DNA from: Occallatibacter gabretensis
GTDB taxonomy: Bacteria; Acidobacteriota; Terriglobia; Terriglobales; Acidobacteriaceae
DNA: 56,857 nucleotides
Assembly (NCBI RefSeq): GCF_001449115.1
Contig: NZ_LAIJ01000006.1
Location: 1 to 56,857, forward strand
Direction of reading: 5' to 3'
The notes beneath the pieces were generated by a model that did no database searches, was not told the origin of the DNA, and saw only the letters and a program-made list of their open reading frames with translations. This document shows, piece after piece, positions 1 through 9,308 of this stretch; the stretch's first letter is position 1; each line of letters starts with the position of its first letter. Position numbers and translations under genes: made by a program.

Positions 1-132
1 ATCCCACCGCGACGGCGAATCCCCATACGACGGCGCCTTCGCCGCTCCCTGTCCGTTCAACGCATACGGCGCTAGAGATAGCACCGCCAGCGCCAAAACT
101 CGGCTTACTGTCCTCTTCATTTGTGAGTGCAT
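1..132 (-). CDS. Secreted protein, N-terminal fragment (runs off the window)
   Basis: Only the first 44 codons are present; the gene continues beyond position 1. The ATG at 132 is preceded on the minus strand by GGAGG with about 8 nt spacing, which is why I prefer it over the in-frame ATG at 120. The residues show a basic start (KR at 6-7), a hydrophobic stretch (about residues 12-25) and a likely signal-peptidase site near ALNGQ. It is therefore exported. Nothing in the visible part identifies the mature protein. Confidence 0.6.
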   Translation of the reverse strand, partial: MHSQMKRTVSRVLALAVLSLAPYALNGQGAAKAPSYGDSPSRWD

Positions 133-451
133 CCGTTTTTCCTCCGCAATCAAACTCAACTGCTTTTTTTATTTGTGTTTCAGACCCGGGTCAAGTGCCC
201 AAGCTACTCGTAATGCGACACCGCCGAAGTTACCCTCACACGATCATTCGCCTGAAACGGCCAGTAAACCGTCACACGTACGGTATCACAATACTGCACC
301 GCTAAAGCACATTTTTTCAACGATGCGGCACATGCCCCACCGCTATGAATCATCCTGATCATCCCCGAATCATGCCCTGGACGGTACTTCGGTTACTTGA
401 TTCGGTTCTGCCGAGATTGCTGTTGAAATACTTTGCTCCAGCGCCAGACAA
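133..451. other. Intergenic region, no gene seen
   Basis: About 320 bp between nuoB and the downstream secreted-protein gene, which are both on the minus strand. Short ORFs here have no ribosome binding site or recognisable sequence. An imperfect inverted repeat (ACCGT, 7 nt, ACGGT) lies at 268-284 and could be a regulatory site for the gene that starts at 132; this is weak. No terminator is obvious after nuoB. Confidence 0.4.
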
Positions 452-1027
452 TCACTGAAGGTTAAGCGTCTTGCGCAAACTGTGCGGCTCCCGCTGAATC
501 TTCTCCTGCAGCAAGGTGATGGCATACATCAACTGCTCAGGCCGGGGCGGACAGCCGGGAACATAAACATCTACGGGGATGATCTGATTCACGCCCTGGA
601 CAAGCGCGTAATTATTGAATACACCCCCTGAAGTGGCACAAGCGCCCATGGAAATAACCCACTTGGGCTCGGGCATCTGGTCGTACAGGCGCCGAATGAC
701 CGGGGCCATCTTCTGCGAGACGCGGCCGGCGATGACCATGAGATCAGACTGACGAGGCGACGGGCGAAATACCTCTGCGCCGAAACGCGCAATATCAAAG
801 CGTGAAGCGCCCATGGACATCATTTCAATGGCGCAGCAGGCAAGACCGAAGGTCATGGGCCAGACTGAACTTTTGCGAACCCAATTCACGGCGAAATCGA
901 GAGTGGTGAAAAACACGCCCTCGGGCTGCTCAAAGCCATAATTCACTTCGCGAAGCTTGGCGCGGTTTAGCGCGCTACTTTCCAAACTGCCGAAGAGGTA
1001 GCGATCGCGCTCCAGAGATGCCGTCAT
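452..1027 (-). CDS. nuoB: NADH-quinone oxidoreductase subunit B (NuoB)
   Basis: Peripheral-arm subunit of respiratory complex I that holds iron-sulfur cluster N2, the last electron carrier before quinone. The 191 residues are a normal family length. The four N2 cluster cysteines are visible: adjacent C64-C65 in [12 protein letters not shown]130 in [10 protein letters not shown] and C159 in VPGCPPRPE. The usual partners (nuoA, nuoC, nuoD and so on) are not next to it: the neighbours on both sides are secreted-protein genes. It could be an extra copy, or the complex I genes may be scattered. The ATG at 1027 has GGAAGC directly upstream and AAAGG 13 nt upstream, so its start is not firmly fixed. 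Confidence 0.95.
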   Translation of the reverse strand: MTASLERDRYLFGSLESSALNRAKLREVNYGFEQPEGVFFTTLDFAVNWVRKSSVWPMTFGLACCAIEMMSMGASRFDIARFGAEVFRPSPRQSDLMVIAGRVSQKMAPVIRRLYDQMPEPKWVISMGACATSGGVFNNYALVQGVNQIIPVDVYVPGCPPRPEQLMYAITLLQEKIQREPHSLRKTLNLQ

Positions 1028-1169
1028 GCTTCCAATATACCTTTGTTATTTACCCAGAGCCAGCGCTAAGTTGAGCGAAGCCGAGCGGTTAGAACCCCAA
1101 ATCCTACGATGCTGGAGAAGTGGAAGGGGATGTATCCGTGCAGTTCGAGACCGGATACGGACAGTAAAT

Positions 1170-1943
1170 TTAATGCGCCGGCGAAGTGAGCGGGCAGGGT
1201 GCGGAAACTGCGGTCCACCCGGCGGGGGCGCGCCAGCCCGGCGGCGGCCATAGTGCCAGAGTGAAGCGCATCCAGAGAAGCGCGCCTCGCGGGGTTGGCT
1301 GGCCACCGATCGGAGCCACCGCTTGATACGGAGTGCGCGCAGCGGCAATTGCCCAGTTCTGCGCGTAGGAGGCGGGGTCAGCAATACCGGGGACCGCACG
1401 AGCGTCAACGATGCGCAACTCGCCCTGCGAGGCGGAATGGATGAGATCGAGCAGGCTTGCTGAGGTCTTTGGATCAGCAGCGCCATGCGATGAAAGATAC
1501 AACTGCTGCCCGGCATGAAAGGCCAGAGGATCCAGGAGGAAGCGGAAGGTTCGGGGGTTCCAGCCGATGGCGTCCTGGGCGCGAAGGCCGTAGGTAGTAG
1601 CGATTTCGCGTTCGTTGAGCGAGCCGTAAGGTGGCGTGGCAAGGAAGACCGCATCCGGAAAACCGGCGGGTTCGATGCGGTCCCCTGGGGTTCGATTCAG
1701 GACGATGTCCCAGCCGGAGTATTTGTCGCCGGGCTGAACGGGAACCAAACGCAAGACCCAGCCCTGACCCAGCGGCGCGGACCACGCCTGTCCGGAAGAA
1801 ACTTCGCCCTGGATGGTGATTTTAGAGCAGGCTGTGGGAAGCGCCTGAACCGGAGGCGATGCCAGCCCGGAGAGCAGGAATGCAGATAGGCAGGCGGAGA
1901 CGATGGACGCGATTCGCCGTACATGTAGGATTGCGTTGATCAT
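1170..1943 (-). CDS. Secreted protein of unknown function
   Basis: I do not recognise this family. Counted from the ATG at 1943 (257 residues) there is a clear signal peptide ending near PVQALPTAC. The body contains patterned sequence such as QGWVLRLVPVQPGDKYSGWDI and repeated PYG/TYG-type turns, consistent with a folded extracytoplasmic domain. The frame is open 29 codons further upstream to 2030, but that extension is basic and would hide the signal peptide, so I chose 1943, which has CAGGGAG just upstream. The last 30 residues are Pro/Trp/Ala-rich, and another frame there encodes a hydrophobic segment, so a frameshift near the end is possible but not shown. Confidence 0.6.
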   Translation of the reverse strand: MINAILHVRRIASIVSACLSAFLLSGLASPPVQALPTACSKITIQGEVSSGQAWSAPLGQGWVLRLVPVQPGDKYSGWDIVLNRTPGDRIEPAGFPDAVFLATPPYGSLNEREIATTYGLRAQDAIGWNPRTFRFLLDPLAFHAGQQLYLSSHGAADPKTSASLLDLIHSASQGELRIVDARAVPGIADPASYAQNWAIAAARTPYQAVAPIGGQPTPRGALLWMRFTLALWPPPGWRAPAGWTAVSAPCPLTSPAH

Positions 1944-2019
1944 GCTCCCTGGTGAATCCTTCTTTCGCCCAATCTGACAAATCCTTGTTCTATTCTTATG
2001 CCTTATCCGGCAAGCTTGA

Positions 2020-2078
2020 ATCAGTTCCACAAAGATGAGCGCCTGCCATCCTTTCGCTGTGCGCTATGATCAGTTCCA
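2020..2078 (+). promoter_or_regulatory. Direct repeat upstream of amtB
   Basis: The decamer ATCAGTTCCA occurs at 2020-2029 and again at 2069-2078, 49 bp apart, in the 93-180 bp upstream of amtB. A TATGAT at 2065-2070 could serve as a -10 box. Repeats in this place suggest a regulator site for the nitrogen block, but I see no match to a known operator. Confidence 0.25.
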
Positions 2079-2123
2079 AACCTTTTCAGTTTCTTCATTC
2101 TCATATACAGGAAACAGATAACC

Positions 2124-3539
2124 ATGCATTGTTGGCGTAGATTTCTCGCACTGCTTGTCTTTCTGGGATTGCCTGCGCTTGGTCTGGCTCAGGCGGCCGG
2201 CTCAGGCGGAGCGCAATCCACACAGGCTCAAATCAACGCACTGAATACGGCGGTTGCCAACGCGCAGAGCGCGGGTGATAACGCCTGGATGCTCACCTCA
2301 GCGGCACTGGTGCTGATGATGACCGGGCCCGGACTGGCGCTGTTCTACGGCGGGCTGGTGCGGAAGAAGAACATTCTCGGCACGATGATGCAGAGCTTCG
2401 CCATGATGGGGCTGGTGACAATCCTGTGGGCGGTTGTGGGCTACTCGCTGGCCTTTGGGCATGGGAACTGGTTTGTGGGCGGCTTTGAGCACCTGTTTCT
2501 GAACAATGTTCCGCTGACGCCTTCGCTTGAGAAGGTGTATCCGCAGACGATTCCAGAGCAGACATACATGGTGTACCAGCTGATGTTTGCCATTATCACG
2601 CCGGCGCTGATTACGGGCGCGTTTGCGGAGAGGATGAAGTTCAGCGGCATGGCGGTGTTTCTCTCGCTGTGGTCGCTGGTGGTGTATTGCCCGATGGCGC
2701 ACATGGTTTGGGGCGCGGGCGGGCTGCTGAATGCGAACGGAGGTAGGATTCCGAGCCTGGATTTTGCGGGCGGGACGGTGGTGCATATTACTTCGGGCGT
2801 ATCCGCTCTGATTACGGCGCTGTACCTGGGCAAGCGCATCGGGTATCCAAAGACCGCGATGCCTCCACACTCGCTGGTGCTGAGCTTTATTGGCGCGTGC
2901 CTGCTGTGGGTGGGCTGGTTTGGATTTAACGCGGGTTCGGCAACGAATGCGGGTTCGCTGGCGACGAGCGCGTTTATCAATACGCATTTTGCGGCGGCGG
3001 CGGCGGCGCTGGGCTGGAGCGTCTTCGAATGGTTCCACAACGGCAAACCGACGGCCCTGGGCGCAATTTCAGGCGCGGTGGCGGGGTTGGTGGCGATTAC
3101 GCCGGCCTCCGGCTATGTACAGCCGATGTCTGCGCTGGCAATCGGCCTGATCGCGGGATTCTTCTGCTCCTTCATGGTGTTGATCATCAAGGGCAAGCTG
3201 GGATATGACGACTCGCTGGACGCTTTTGGCGTGCATGGCATGGGCGGAACGCTGGGCGCGCTGCTGACGGGTGTGTTTGCAGTGGCCGTGATCAACCCGG
3301 CGTTTGGCAACGATGCCTCAGGCAAGCCGCTGGCGCTCGGCGTTCTTGACGGGCACTGGTCTCAGCTGGGCAACCAGGCAGCCGGTGCAGGAATTGCGTG
3401 GCTGATTTCGCTGATTGGAACTCCGATTCTGCTGTTTGTTGTCGATAAGACAATCGGGCTGCGGGTTTCCGCAGACGATGAGAATGAGGGGCTGGATCTC
3501 TCGCAACACGGTGAAGAGGGTTATGACTTCACTTCGTGA
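2124..3539 (+). CDS. amtB: Ammonium transporter AmtB
   Basis: Trimeric membrane channel for ammonium/ammonia uptake. The 471-residue protein starts with a signal peptide (about residues 1-25), as in Gram-negative AmtB, followed by eleven predicted membrane segments. The conserved pore twin histidines are visible: H221 in GGTVVHITSG and H371 in FGVHGMGGTLGALLTG. The signature around GFNAGSA and the FAERMKF motif also fit. The gene is followed after 105 bp by a P-II gene and then glnD, the classic arrangement in which P-II blocks AmtB when nitrogen is plentiful. GGAAACAG precedes the ATG as ribosome binding site. Confidence 0.97.
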   Translation: MHCWRRFLALLVFLGLPALGLAQAAGSGGAQSTQAQINALNTAVANAQSAGDNAWMLTSAALVLMMTGPGLALFYGGLVRKKNILGTMMQSFAMMGLVTILWAVVGYSLAFGHGNWFVGGFEHLFLNNVPLTPSLEKVYPQTIPEQTYMVYQLMFAIITPALITGAFAERMKFSGMAVFLSLWSLVVYCPMAHMVWGAGGLLNANGGRIPSLDFAGGTVVHITSGVSALITALYLGKRIGYPKTAMPPHSLVLSFIGACLLWVGWFGFNAGSATNAGSLATSAFINTHFAAAAAALGWSVFEWFHNGKPTALGAISGAVAGLVAITPASGYVQPMSALAIGLIAGFFCSFMVLIIKGKLGYDDSLDAFGVHGMGGTLGALLTGVFAVAVINPAFGNDASGKPLALGVLDGHWSQLGNQAAGAGIAWLISLIGTPILLFVVDKTIGLRVSADDENEGLDLSQHGEEGYDFTS

Positions 3540-3568
3540 AATAGAAGCGGGGTTCACTGAAGAGGTAC

Positions 3569-3595
3569 GCCGGGCGGACGCGTACACCGCCCGGC
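3569..3595 (+). other. Strong hairpin between amtB and the P-II gene
   Basis: GCCGGGCGG (3569-3577) pairs perfectly with CCGCCCGGC (3587-3595) around a 9-nt loop. There is no T-run after it, so it is more likely an mRNA-stability or partial-termination hairpin than a full terminator. It could set the relative levels of AmtB and P-II. Confidence 0.5.
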
Positions 3596-3632
3596 CTGAT
3601 AGGCTAAGGAGCCGGAGCAGTTCTAGAACTGA

Positions 3633-3983
<351 letters not shown>

Positions 3984-4011
3984 CTATCAGAAAGTAGTTT
4001 TATCGCTGAGG

Positions 4012-4040
4012 AGAGGGCGCGGCAGGAATGCGCCCTTTTT
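4012..4040 (+). terminator. Rho-independent terminator after the P-II gene
   Basis: GGGCGC (4015-4020) pairs with GCGCCC (4030-4035), extended by A-T and G-T pairs to about 9 bp, followed by five T at 4036-4040. It suggests that amtB and the P-II gene form one transcript and that glnD is mostly transcribed separately. Confidence 0.8.
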
Positions 4041-4134
4041 ATATTTCTTGAGATTGTTGATCCATTCTCGCTTTCAGGGCCTGCTTCCCTGCTCTGTTGC
4101 CTTCCATTTTCGCTTATCCTGTTAGGACAACCTT

Positions 4135-6783
4135 TTGCTTCGGCAAAAACCTTCGGAAGACCAACTTTCAGAGCATATGGACCCTGTCGCACTTACGGTG
4201 GACGATCTACGGGAGTTGTATCTGCGCGAGATGGCGCTGGTGCGGCAGACGTGGGAGCGCACCGGGGACGGGACTGCGGCGATCCGGCGGCGTTCGGCGA
4301 TTGTGGACCGCATTCTGATCGAGATGTGGCGGAGGGCCTTTGCGGGCAATCCAGGGTACAACGTTTCTCTGCTGGCGCTGGGCGGATATGGGCGCAAGGA
4401 CCTGTTTCCTTTCTCTGACATCGATGTGCTGTTTGCCTATGCGGACGAAAAGACCGAGGAGCAGGCCAGGGATGCGGTACGGGCAATTATCCAGGGGATG
4501 TGGGACATTGGTTTGCGCGCCAGTCCCGCGTCGCGGACGTTGAAAGAGGCCGGGCGGTTCGATCCTGACAACCTGGAGTTCACGCTGGCGACACTGGACC
4601 GGAGATTTCTGGCCGGGCAGTTCCCTCTTTACCAACAGTTGCACCAGACGGTGCTGCCCGGACTGGTGCTGAGCGAGTGGAACCAGATTACGCAGAAGCT
4701 GGGTGAGATTGCGCGCGCGCGCCATGCCAAGTTCGGGAACACGATCTTTCACCTGGAGCCGAATGTGAAGGATTGTCCAGGCGGATTGCGGGATTATCAC
4801 CTGGCAGTCTGGTTTGCGCTGCTGTTTCACCTGAAAGAGACGCGAGAGTGGCCCAAGCAGCGCGGGGGAGTCTTCCAGAGCGCGCGCGGCGATGCTGAGG
4901 CGGCGTTTGATTTTCTGGCCGCTGCCCGATGTTTTCTGCATTTCCGTCATGGACGTGACAACAATGCGCTGGACTGGCAATCGCAGGATGAGGCTGCAGC
5001 ACAATCGATTGGCCTGGAGACTCGCGGAACAGCCGACCCGGCATACTGGATGCGAACTTACTATCGTCATGCGCGGGTGATTTACCGCCGTGCGGCGCTG
5101 CTGATGGAAAACCTGCCGGCGCCAGTGAGCTTCTACAAACAGTTCCGCAGGCGACGCAGCCCGATTGCGGGAACAGAGTTCATTCTCGACCAGGGACGCA
5201 TCGATATTCTTCCCGGCGCGCAGTTCAAGGACGCAGCTTCGATCCTCCGCATCTTCTCCCTGATGGCCACACATGGATACACGCTTTCGCAGGCGTCAGA
5301 AGACTGCATCACGGACTCACTTCCGGCGCTGGCGATTCACATTCCAGAGGGGCCATATCTGTGGAATGCGCTGCGGGAGGTGCTGTTGGGACCACACGCG
5401 GCACACACGCTACGAACGATGCATGCGCTGGGCATCCTGGAGATGCTGATTCCGGAGTTTCATGGCATTGATGCGCTGGTGATCCGCGACAGCTATCACC
5501 GCTACACGGTGGATGAACATACCTTCCTGACAATCAATAATGTTCACGGACTGCGGCAGCCGGCGCATGATTACGAGCAGCGGCTGGGTCAACTGCTGCC
5601 TGAGATTGACCGGCTTGATCTGTTCCTGCTGGCGCTGTTGCTACATGACACCGGCAAGGGGCGGCGTACGGGCGAGCACACGATGCAGAGCGTGGAACTA
5701 GCGGACAGCTTTCTCGCGAGGCTGGATTTTGATAACGAAGAGCGCGAGACCGTACTCAAGCTCATCGGACAGCATCTGGAGATGTCGAACGCGCTGCGGC
5801 GCGATATTTTCGACACGGAGAATGTACGGGCATTCGCAGAGAAGATGGGCAGCCCCACGCTGCTGAAGATGATGACGCTGCTGACATACGCGGACATCAA
5901 GGCTGTGAATCCGGAGGCGCTAACGCCATGGAAGGCTGAGAACCTGTGGCAGCTCTACATGACAACGGCCAACTTTATGGACCGCAGTGTGGATGAGACG
6001 CGATACCACGCGGCGGTCGACCCGACCTTGCAGAACCGCTTGCGATCGATGGTTCAGCCGGCACAGTACGCTGCACTGGGACAGTTTCTCGAAGGGCTTC
6101 CGCAGCGGTACCTGCAGACGAGGCTGCCGGAGTATATTCGCAACCACTTCCAGCTATCTCTGAACCTGAATACGGATCCGGTGCAATTGGATCTGCGGCC
6201 ACTGCGACAGTTGTTTGACCTGACGGTGGTTTCGCGGGACCGGTCGAGGCTGTTCGCGGATGTAGCCGGAGCGCTGGCTGCCTGGGGCATGAACATTGTG
6301 AAGGCCGGCGCGTTCTCAAACGATGCAGGCGTGGTGGTAGACAGCTTTCAATTCTCGGATGTGTTTCGCACACTTGAGCTGAACCCGAGTGAGAAGAGCC
6401 GCTTTCTGCTGAATGTTCACGACGTGGTGGCGCAGAAGGTAGAAGTGGAGCAGATGCTGCGCGGGCGGCGTCAGAATCACTCGGCGGGTATCAAAGTAGA
6501 GGTGCCGACACGACTGCAGTTCGACTCGGTGTCTTCCACACACTCGACTTTGCTTCAAGTAGTGGCTCAGGATGGTCCGGGACTGCTGCGTCAGATTGCG
6601 CTTACGCTGAGCAAGCACCAGTGCAATATTGAGGCCGCGCTGATCGATACGGAAGGAGAGACGGCAATTGACGTCTTCTACCTGACGCAGAACGGCGCTA
6701 AGCTTGCCGAAGAGACACAGCAGACCCTGGCAGCCGAACTAACGGAAGCTTTAGAAGCAATGCGCACGCCCGCTACGGCTTGA
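4135..6783 (+). CDS. glnD: [Protein-PII] uridylyltransferase / uridylyl-removing enzyme GlnD
   Basis: Bifunctional nitrogen sensor that adds UMP to P-II when glutamine is low and removes it when glutamine is high. Domains in order: nucleotidyltransferase with the [18 protein letters not shown] motif (GG at 83-84, Asp95 and Asp97), central helical region, HD hydrolase domain around residue 504 (LLLHDTGKG), and two C-terminal ACT domains that sense glutamine (about 695-760 and 800-870). At 882 residues it is full length. I chose the TTG at 4135 because AGGA sits 7 nt upstream; the ATG at 4177 is the alternative and has no good ribosome binding site. It directly follows its substrate gene. Confidence 0.95.
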   Translation: MLRQKPSEDQLSEHMDPVALTVDDLRELYLREMALVRQTWERTGDGTAAIRRRSAIVDRILIEMWRRAFAGNPGYNVSLLALGGYGRKDLFPFSDIDVLFAYADEKTEEQARDAVRAIIQGMWDIGLRASPASRTLKEAGRFDPDNLEFTLATLDRRFLAGQFPLYQQLHQTVLPGLVLSEWNQITQKLGEIARARHAKFGNTIFHLEPNVKDCPGGLRDYHLAVWFALLFHLKETREWPKQRGGVFQSARGDAEAAFDFLAAARCFLHFRHGRDNNALDWQSQDEAAAQSIGLETRGTADPAYWMRTYYRHARVIYRRAALLMENLPAPVSFYKQFRRRRSPIAGTEFILDQGRIDILPGAQFKDAASILRIFSLMATHGYTLSQASEDCITDSLPALAIHIPEGPYLWNALREVLLGPHAAHTLRTMHALGILEMLIPEFHGIDALVIRDSYHRYTVDEHTFLTINNVHGLRQPAHDYEQRLGQLLPEIDRLDLFLLALLLHDTGKGRRTGEHTMQSVELADSFLARLDFDNEERETVLKLIGQHLEMSNALRRDIFDTENVRAFAEKMGSPTLLKMMTLLTYADIKAVNPEALTPWKAENLWQLYMTTANFMDRSVDETRYHAAVDPTLQNRLRSMVQPAQYAALGQFLEGLPQRYLQTRLPEYIRNHFQLSLNLNTDPVQLDLRPLRQLFDLTVVSRDRSRLFADVAGALAAWGMNIVKAGAFSNDAGVVVDSFQFSDVFRTLELNPSEKSRFLLNVHDVVAQKVEVEQMLRGRRQNHSAGIKVEVPTRLQFDSVSSTHSTLLQVVAQDGPGLLRQIALTLSKHQCNIEAALIDTEGETAIDVFYLTQNGAKLAEETQQTLAAELTEALEAMRTPATA

Positions 6784-6917
6784 GGCGACTGTGCCAAACT
6801 GGGCTCGTCCGGGTTCATCTGGGCCACGCCTGCGCGATTCAACACGGCTTTAACAATTCCAAAACATCTCGGCATCTACCATGAGGGCACAGCTGGATTG
6901 CCGAGACAGATACACGC

Positions 6918-7187
6918 TTATTTAAGATAAGCGCGGACGAGGTCAATGAGATCTTCAGCCAGTTCGGGCGCAATTTGCTCCTTTGCGCCGTCGGCGAGGT
7001 GGAAGCGGATATGGTTTTCGAGCACTTCTCCCATGAGGCTGTTTACGCCGCCACGGACGGCGGCCAGAAGCATAAGCTGGTCACCACAGTCACCGGCGGA
7101 GGTGAGCGAGCGCTCGATGGCGTCCATCTGTCCGCGGAGCTTGCGCACCCGCTGGACCATCTTGATGGTTTCCCGTTCCTGAGACAT
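6918..7187 (-). CDS. CsoR/FrmR/RcnR-family transcriptional repressor
   Basis: All-helical DNA-binding repressor that senses metals or formaldehyde through a conserved Cys. From the ATG at 7187 (AGGGA 8 nt upstream) it has 89 residues, the normal family size. Cys34 and His59 are present, and the protein ends in LVRAYLK, the same tail as E. coli FrmR; the second CsoR copper-ligand Cys is absent. This fits the formaldehyde-sensing (FrmR) or nickel/cobalt (RcnR) branches better than the copper branch. The reading frame extends to 7262, but that extension runs through the likely operator. It is divergent from the porin gene and convergent with glnD. Its inducer is inferred, not shown. Confidence 0.85.
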   Translation of the reverse strand: MSQERETIKMVQRVRKLRGQMDAIERSLTSAGDCGDQLMLLAAVRGGVNSLMGEVLENHIRFHLADGAKEQIAPELAEDLIDLVRAYLK

Positions 7188-7206
7188 GAATATTTCCCTC
7201 TTGACG

Positions 7207-7246
7207 ATACCCTCCCGGGGTATAGTATGTACGGGATGGGGGTATA
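7207..7246. promoter_or_regulatory. Probable operator of the CsoR/FrmR-type repressor
   Basis: ATACCC-TCCCG-GGGTAT forms an inverted repeat at 7207-7223, and a second G-tract half-site GATGGGGGTATAG lies at 7234-7246. Sites of this family are G/C tracts flanked by TAT/ATA, which is what is seen. It sits 20 bp upstream of the repressor start on the minus strand and about 75 bp upstream of the porin start on the plus strand, so it could control both genes. Confidence 0.6.
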
Positions 7247-7318
7247 GTTGCTTCGTCCTCATCCTACCCCTTCTGTCTGCTATTGCAGAGCAAATTCATT
7301 GGCTTGAAAGGCTCCTGG

Positions 7319-8833
7319 ATGTCCTCGATGTACGTCCGATCGACATTGACGCTGTGCCTGGCAGCCGGGATGGCTGCGGCGGCGTGTGCGCAGCAGGATG
7401 CGGCGCTGCCTTCAGCGCCTGATCCGCAGGTTGCGTCCCAGGTGGCTGCAGGCCATTCGACGGTGCTGTTTAACTTTCTGCTGCCGTGGCAACAAGCGGA
7501 AGAGGGTAAGCAATCTGCAGGCGAGCCCGCTGGCGGAGATGATGCAGTGGTGACGATGTTTCCGCATCCGGAGGCGGCACGGTGGTGGCTTTCCGGGCAG
7601 GCGAACATCATTCTGCAGGGGAGACTTCCGTTTCACTCGCTGTACGAGGGGCCGAACAGCTTTCGCAATTCCGCGGAATACAAGACATCGATGGTTGGCA
7701 CACTGTATGGGGCGGTACGGCCGACACACTCTGTGCGATACAACACCGACCTGATCTTCGATATGGAGTCGGCCGGCGGGCGCGGGCTGAGCGAGGCGCT
7801 GGGGCTGGCGGGATTTACGAACCTGGATGTGGTGCGAAATCCGAATCTGGGCAGCACTCCTTATATCGCGCGGTATGAGATTCACCAGGTGTTTGGGCTG
7901 ACCGACAAGACCACGAGCCAGGATGCGAATTTTTTTGCGTTGGCTACTGAGGTTCCGGAGCGGCGAATTGAATTTCGTATTGGCAAGATGACGCTGCCGG
8001 ATTTTTTTGACATCAACGATGCGGGGTCGGACAGCCATCTGCAGTTTATGAACTGGACGGTGGACAACAACGGCGCCTGGGACTATGCGGCGGACACGCG
8101 CGGATACACCGTGGGCGGTATGGCCGAGTACGACGATAAGAACTGGAGCTTGCGATATGGCATATTTGCGATGCCCACGGTGGCCAATGGCATTGATCTA
8201 GACTGGGCCTTCAGCCGGGCGCATGGGCAGAACAGCGAATTTGAGCTGCGGCAGAGCCTTTTGAAGGGACGCAAAGGAACGACGCGGATTTTGTTCTTTG
8301 CGAACCGGGCGCGTATGGGCACGTATCGTGAGGCTGTGCAGGCGTATCTGGACGGAATCGACCCGACGCCGAAGATTACGGCGCATGAGCATTTTGGCGC
8401 GCTGAAGTACGGGTTTGGATACAACACGCTGCAGGAGATTACGGAGAATCTGCGATTCTTCGGACGTTTCGGATGGAACGAGGGCCAGCATGAGTCTTAT
8501 GCCTACACCGAAGTGGACCAGACGGTGGAAGCAGGCGCTGATTATGCGGGCAAACAGTGGCATCGAGCGAATGACAAGCTAGGCGTGGCACTTGTTTCCA
8601 ATGCGATTAAAAAGGACCATCAGAATTATCTGCATTACGGCGGATTGGGATTTCTGCTGGGAGATGGAAGCCTGAATTACGGGCGAGAGACGATTGTCGA
8701 AAGCTACTACACGTGGCACCTCTGGAGAGGGCTGTTCTATTCCGTGGATGTGCAGCACATCAACAATCCCGGATATAACCGGGATCGCGGGCCGGCGTGG
8801 GTGGGATCGGCGCGGGCGCATGTGGATTTTTGA
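7319..8833 (+). CDS. OprB-like carbohydrate porin (outer membrane)
   Basis: Predicted outer-membrane beta-barrel for passive uptake of small sugars or similar solutes. The protein of 504 residues begins with a signal peptide (cleavage near CAQQDA) and ends in Phe (ARAHVDF), as outer-membrane barrels do. It has alternating aromatic beta-strand sequence throughout, with segments such as LSGQANIILQGRLPFHS and SAGGRGLSEALGLAGFTNLD typical of acidobacterial OprB-like porins. The ATG at 7319 has AAAGG upstream; a TTG at 7283 in the same frame is less likely because it would extend the signal peptide. It is divergent from the FrmR-type repressor, so it may be regulated by it. The solute is unknown. 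Confidence 0.75.
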   Translation: MSSMYVRSTLTLCLAAGMAAAACAQQDAALPSAPDPQVASQVAAGHSTVLFNFLLPWQQAEEGKQSAGEPAGGDDAVVTMFPHPEAARWWLSGQANIILQGRLPFHSLYEGPNSFRNSAEYKTSMVGTLYGAVRPTHSVRYNTDLIFDMESAGGRGLSEALGLAGFTNLDVVRNPNLGSTPYIARYEIHQVFGLTDKTTSQDANFFALATEVPERRIEFRIGKMTLPDFFDINDAGSDSHLQFMNWTVDNNGAWDYAADTRGYTVGGMAEYDDKNWSLRYGIFAMPTVANGIDLDWAFSRAHGQNSEFELRQSLLKGRKGTTRILFFANRARMGTYREAVQAYLDGIDPTPKITAHEHFGALKYGFGYNTLQEITENLRFFGRFGWNEGQHESYAYTEVDQTVEAGADYAGKQWHRANDKLGVALVSNAIKKDHQNYLHYGGLGFLLGDGSLNYGRETIVESYYTWHLWRGLFYSVDVQHINNPGYNRDRGPAWVGSARAHVDF

Positions 8834-8844
8834 AACCGTGAACT

Positions 8845-8964
8845 ACACCCCACAGAATCTGTGGGGGAAAATAGATGTTCGATGAACATATCCGGTTTAT
8901 TTTCAGTGATATAAGATTTTTACGGGCCCACAGATTTACTGAAATCACAGATTCTGCGGGGTGT
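8845..8964. repeat. 120-bp quasi-palindromic element
   Basis: The 19-mer at 8845-8863 (ACACCCCACAGAATCTGTG) recurs as an inverted copy at 8946-8964 with one mismatch. Inside lies a second inverted pair, TTTCAGT (8901-8907) and ACTGAAA (8938-8944). The left arm is itself a perfect short palindrome (8848-8866) and could end the porin transcript. The whole can fold into one long hairpin. It could be a MITE-like sequence or a structured transcript end. Confidence 0.55.
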
Positions 8965-8998
8965 GAAAATCTGCTTTTTCTGATTTATTTCTTAAATA

Positions 8999-9245
8999 AG
9001 GCGTTTATTTTCAAATAGATGAAGGCGTATTTCCGCTTGAAAAAGGGTGCGAAATAGCGGCCAAAGCTGGGTTAATTCCCACTTTTTGTGCTCCTTTTCT
9101 GCGGAGGCAATCTTCCGGCAGGATCATTCGCGATAGGAAATGCGAAGGCCCGGTCGCTGAAGACCGGGCCTTTTTTGACTTCAAGATAAGCATGGCACAA
9201 ATGAGGATAATTTTGTGCAAACTATTCGAATGGGATTTCGGTACA
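8999..9245. repeat. Terminator-centred intergenic element, copy A
   Basis: Related to 22096-22295 (copy B). Shared parts in order: a left anchor (AAGGCGTTTATTT here, AAAGCATTTATTT in B), the motif CCTTTTCTGCG inside a small hairpin, a strong G/C-rich hairpin with a GGCCCG core, and a right part GCACAAA..GGATAATT..GCAAACT..ATGG.ATTT that matches B at roughly 36 of 50 positions. The hairpin sequences differ between copies while pairing is kept. The left flank (GTTAATTCCCACTTTTTGTGC) is roughly an inverted copy of the right part. It lies between the convergent porin and ftsB genes. No ORF is supported in it. Confidence 0.6.
9145..9176 (+). terminator. Strong Rho-independent terminator in element A
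   Basis: AAGGCCCGGTC (9145-9155) pairs with GACCGGGCCTT (9162-9172) over 11 bp around GCTGAA, with six T at 9171-9176. The T-run is on the plus strand, so it ends plus-strand transcripts: the porin mRNA or an RNA made from element A itself. Confidence 0.85.
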
Positions 9246-9308
9246 AAAGTACAGTGGACTAAAGTAACGTGGCTTTCGGCTTCGGGATGCGGCACCGCTT
9301 GAAATGCA

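Noticed and set aside
1066..1251. Hydrophobic minus-strand frame at the end of the unknown secreted protein gene
   Set aside because: It might be the true C-terminus after a frameshift, but no family alignment is available to show this and it has no start signal of its own.
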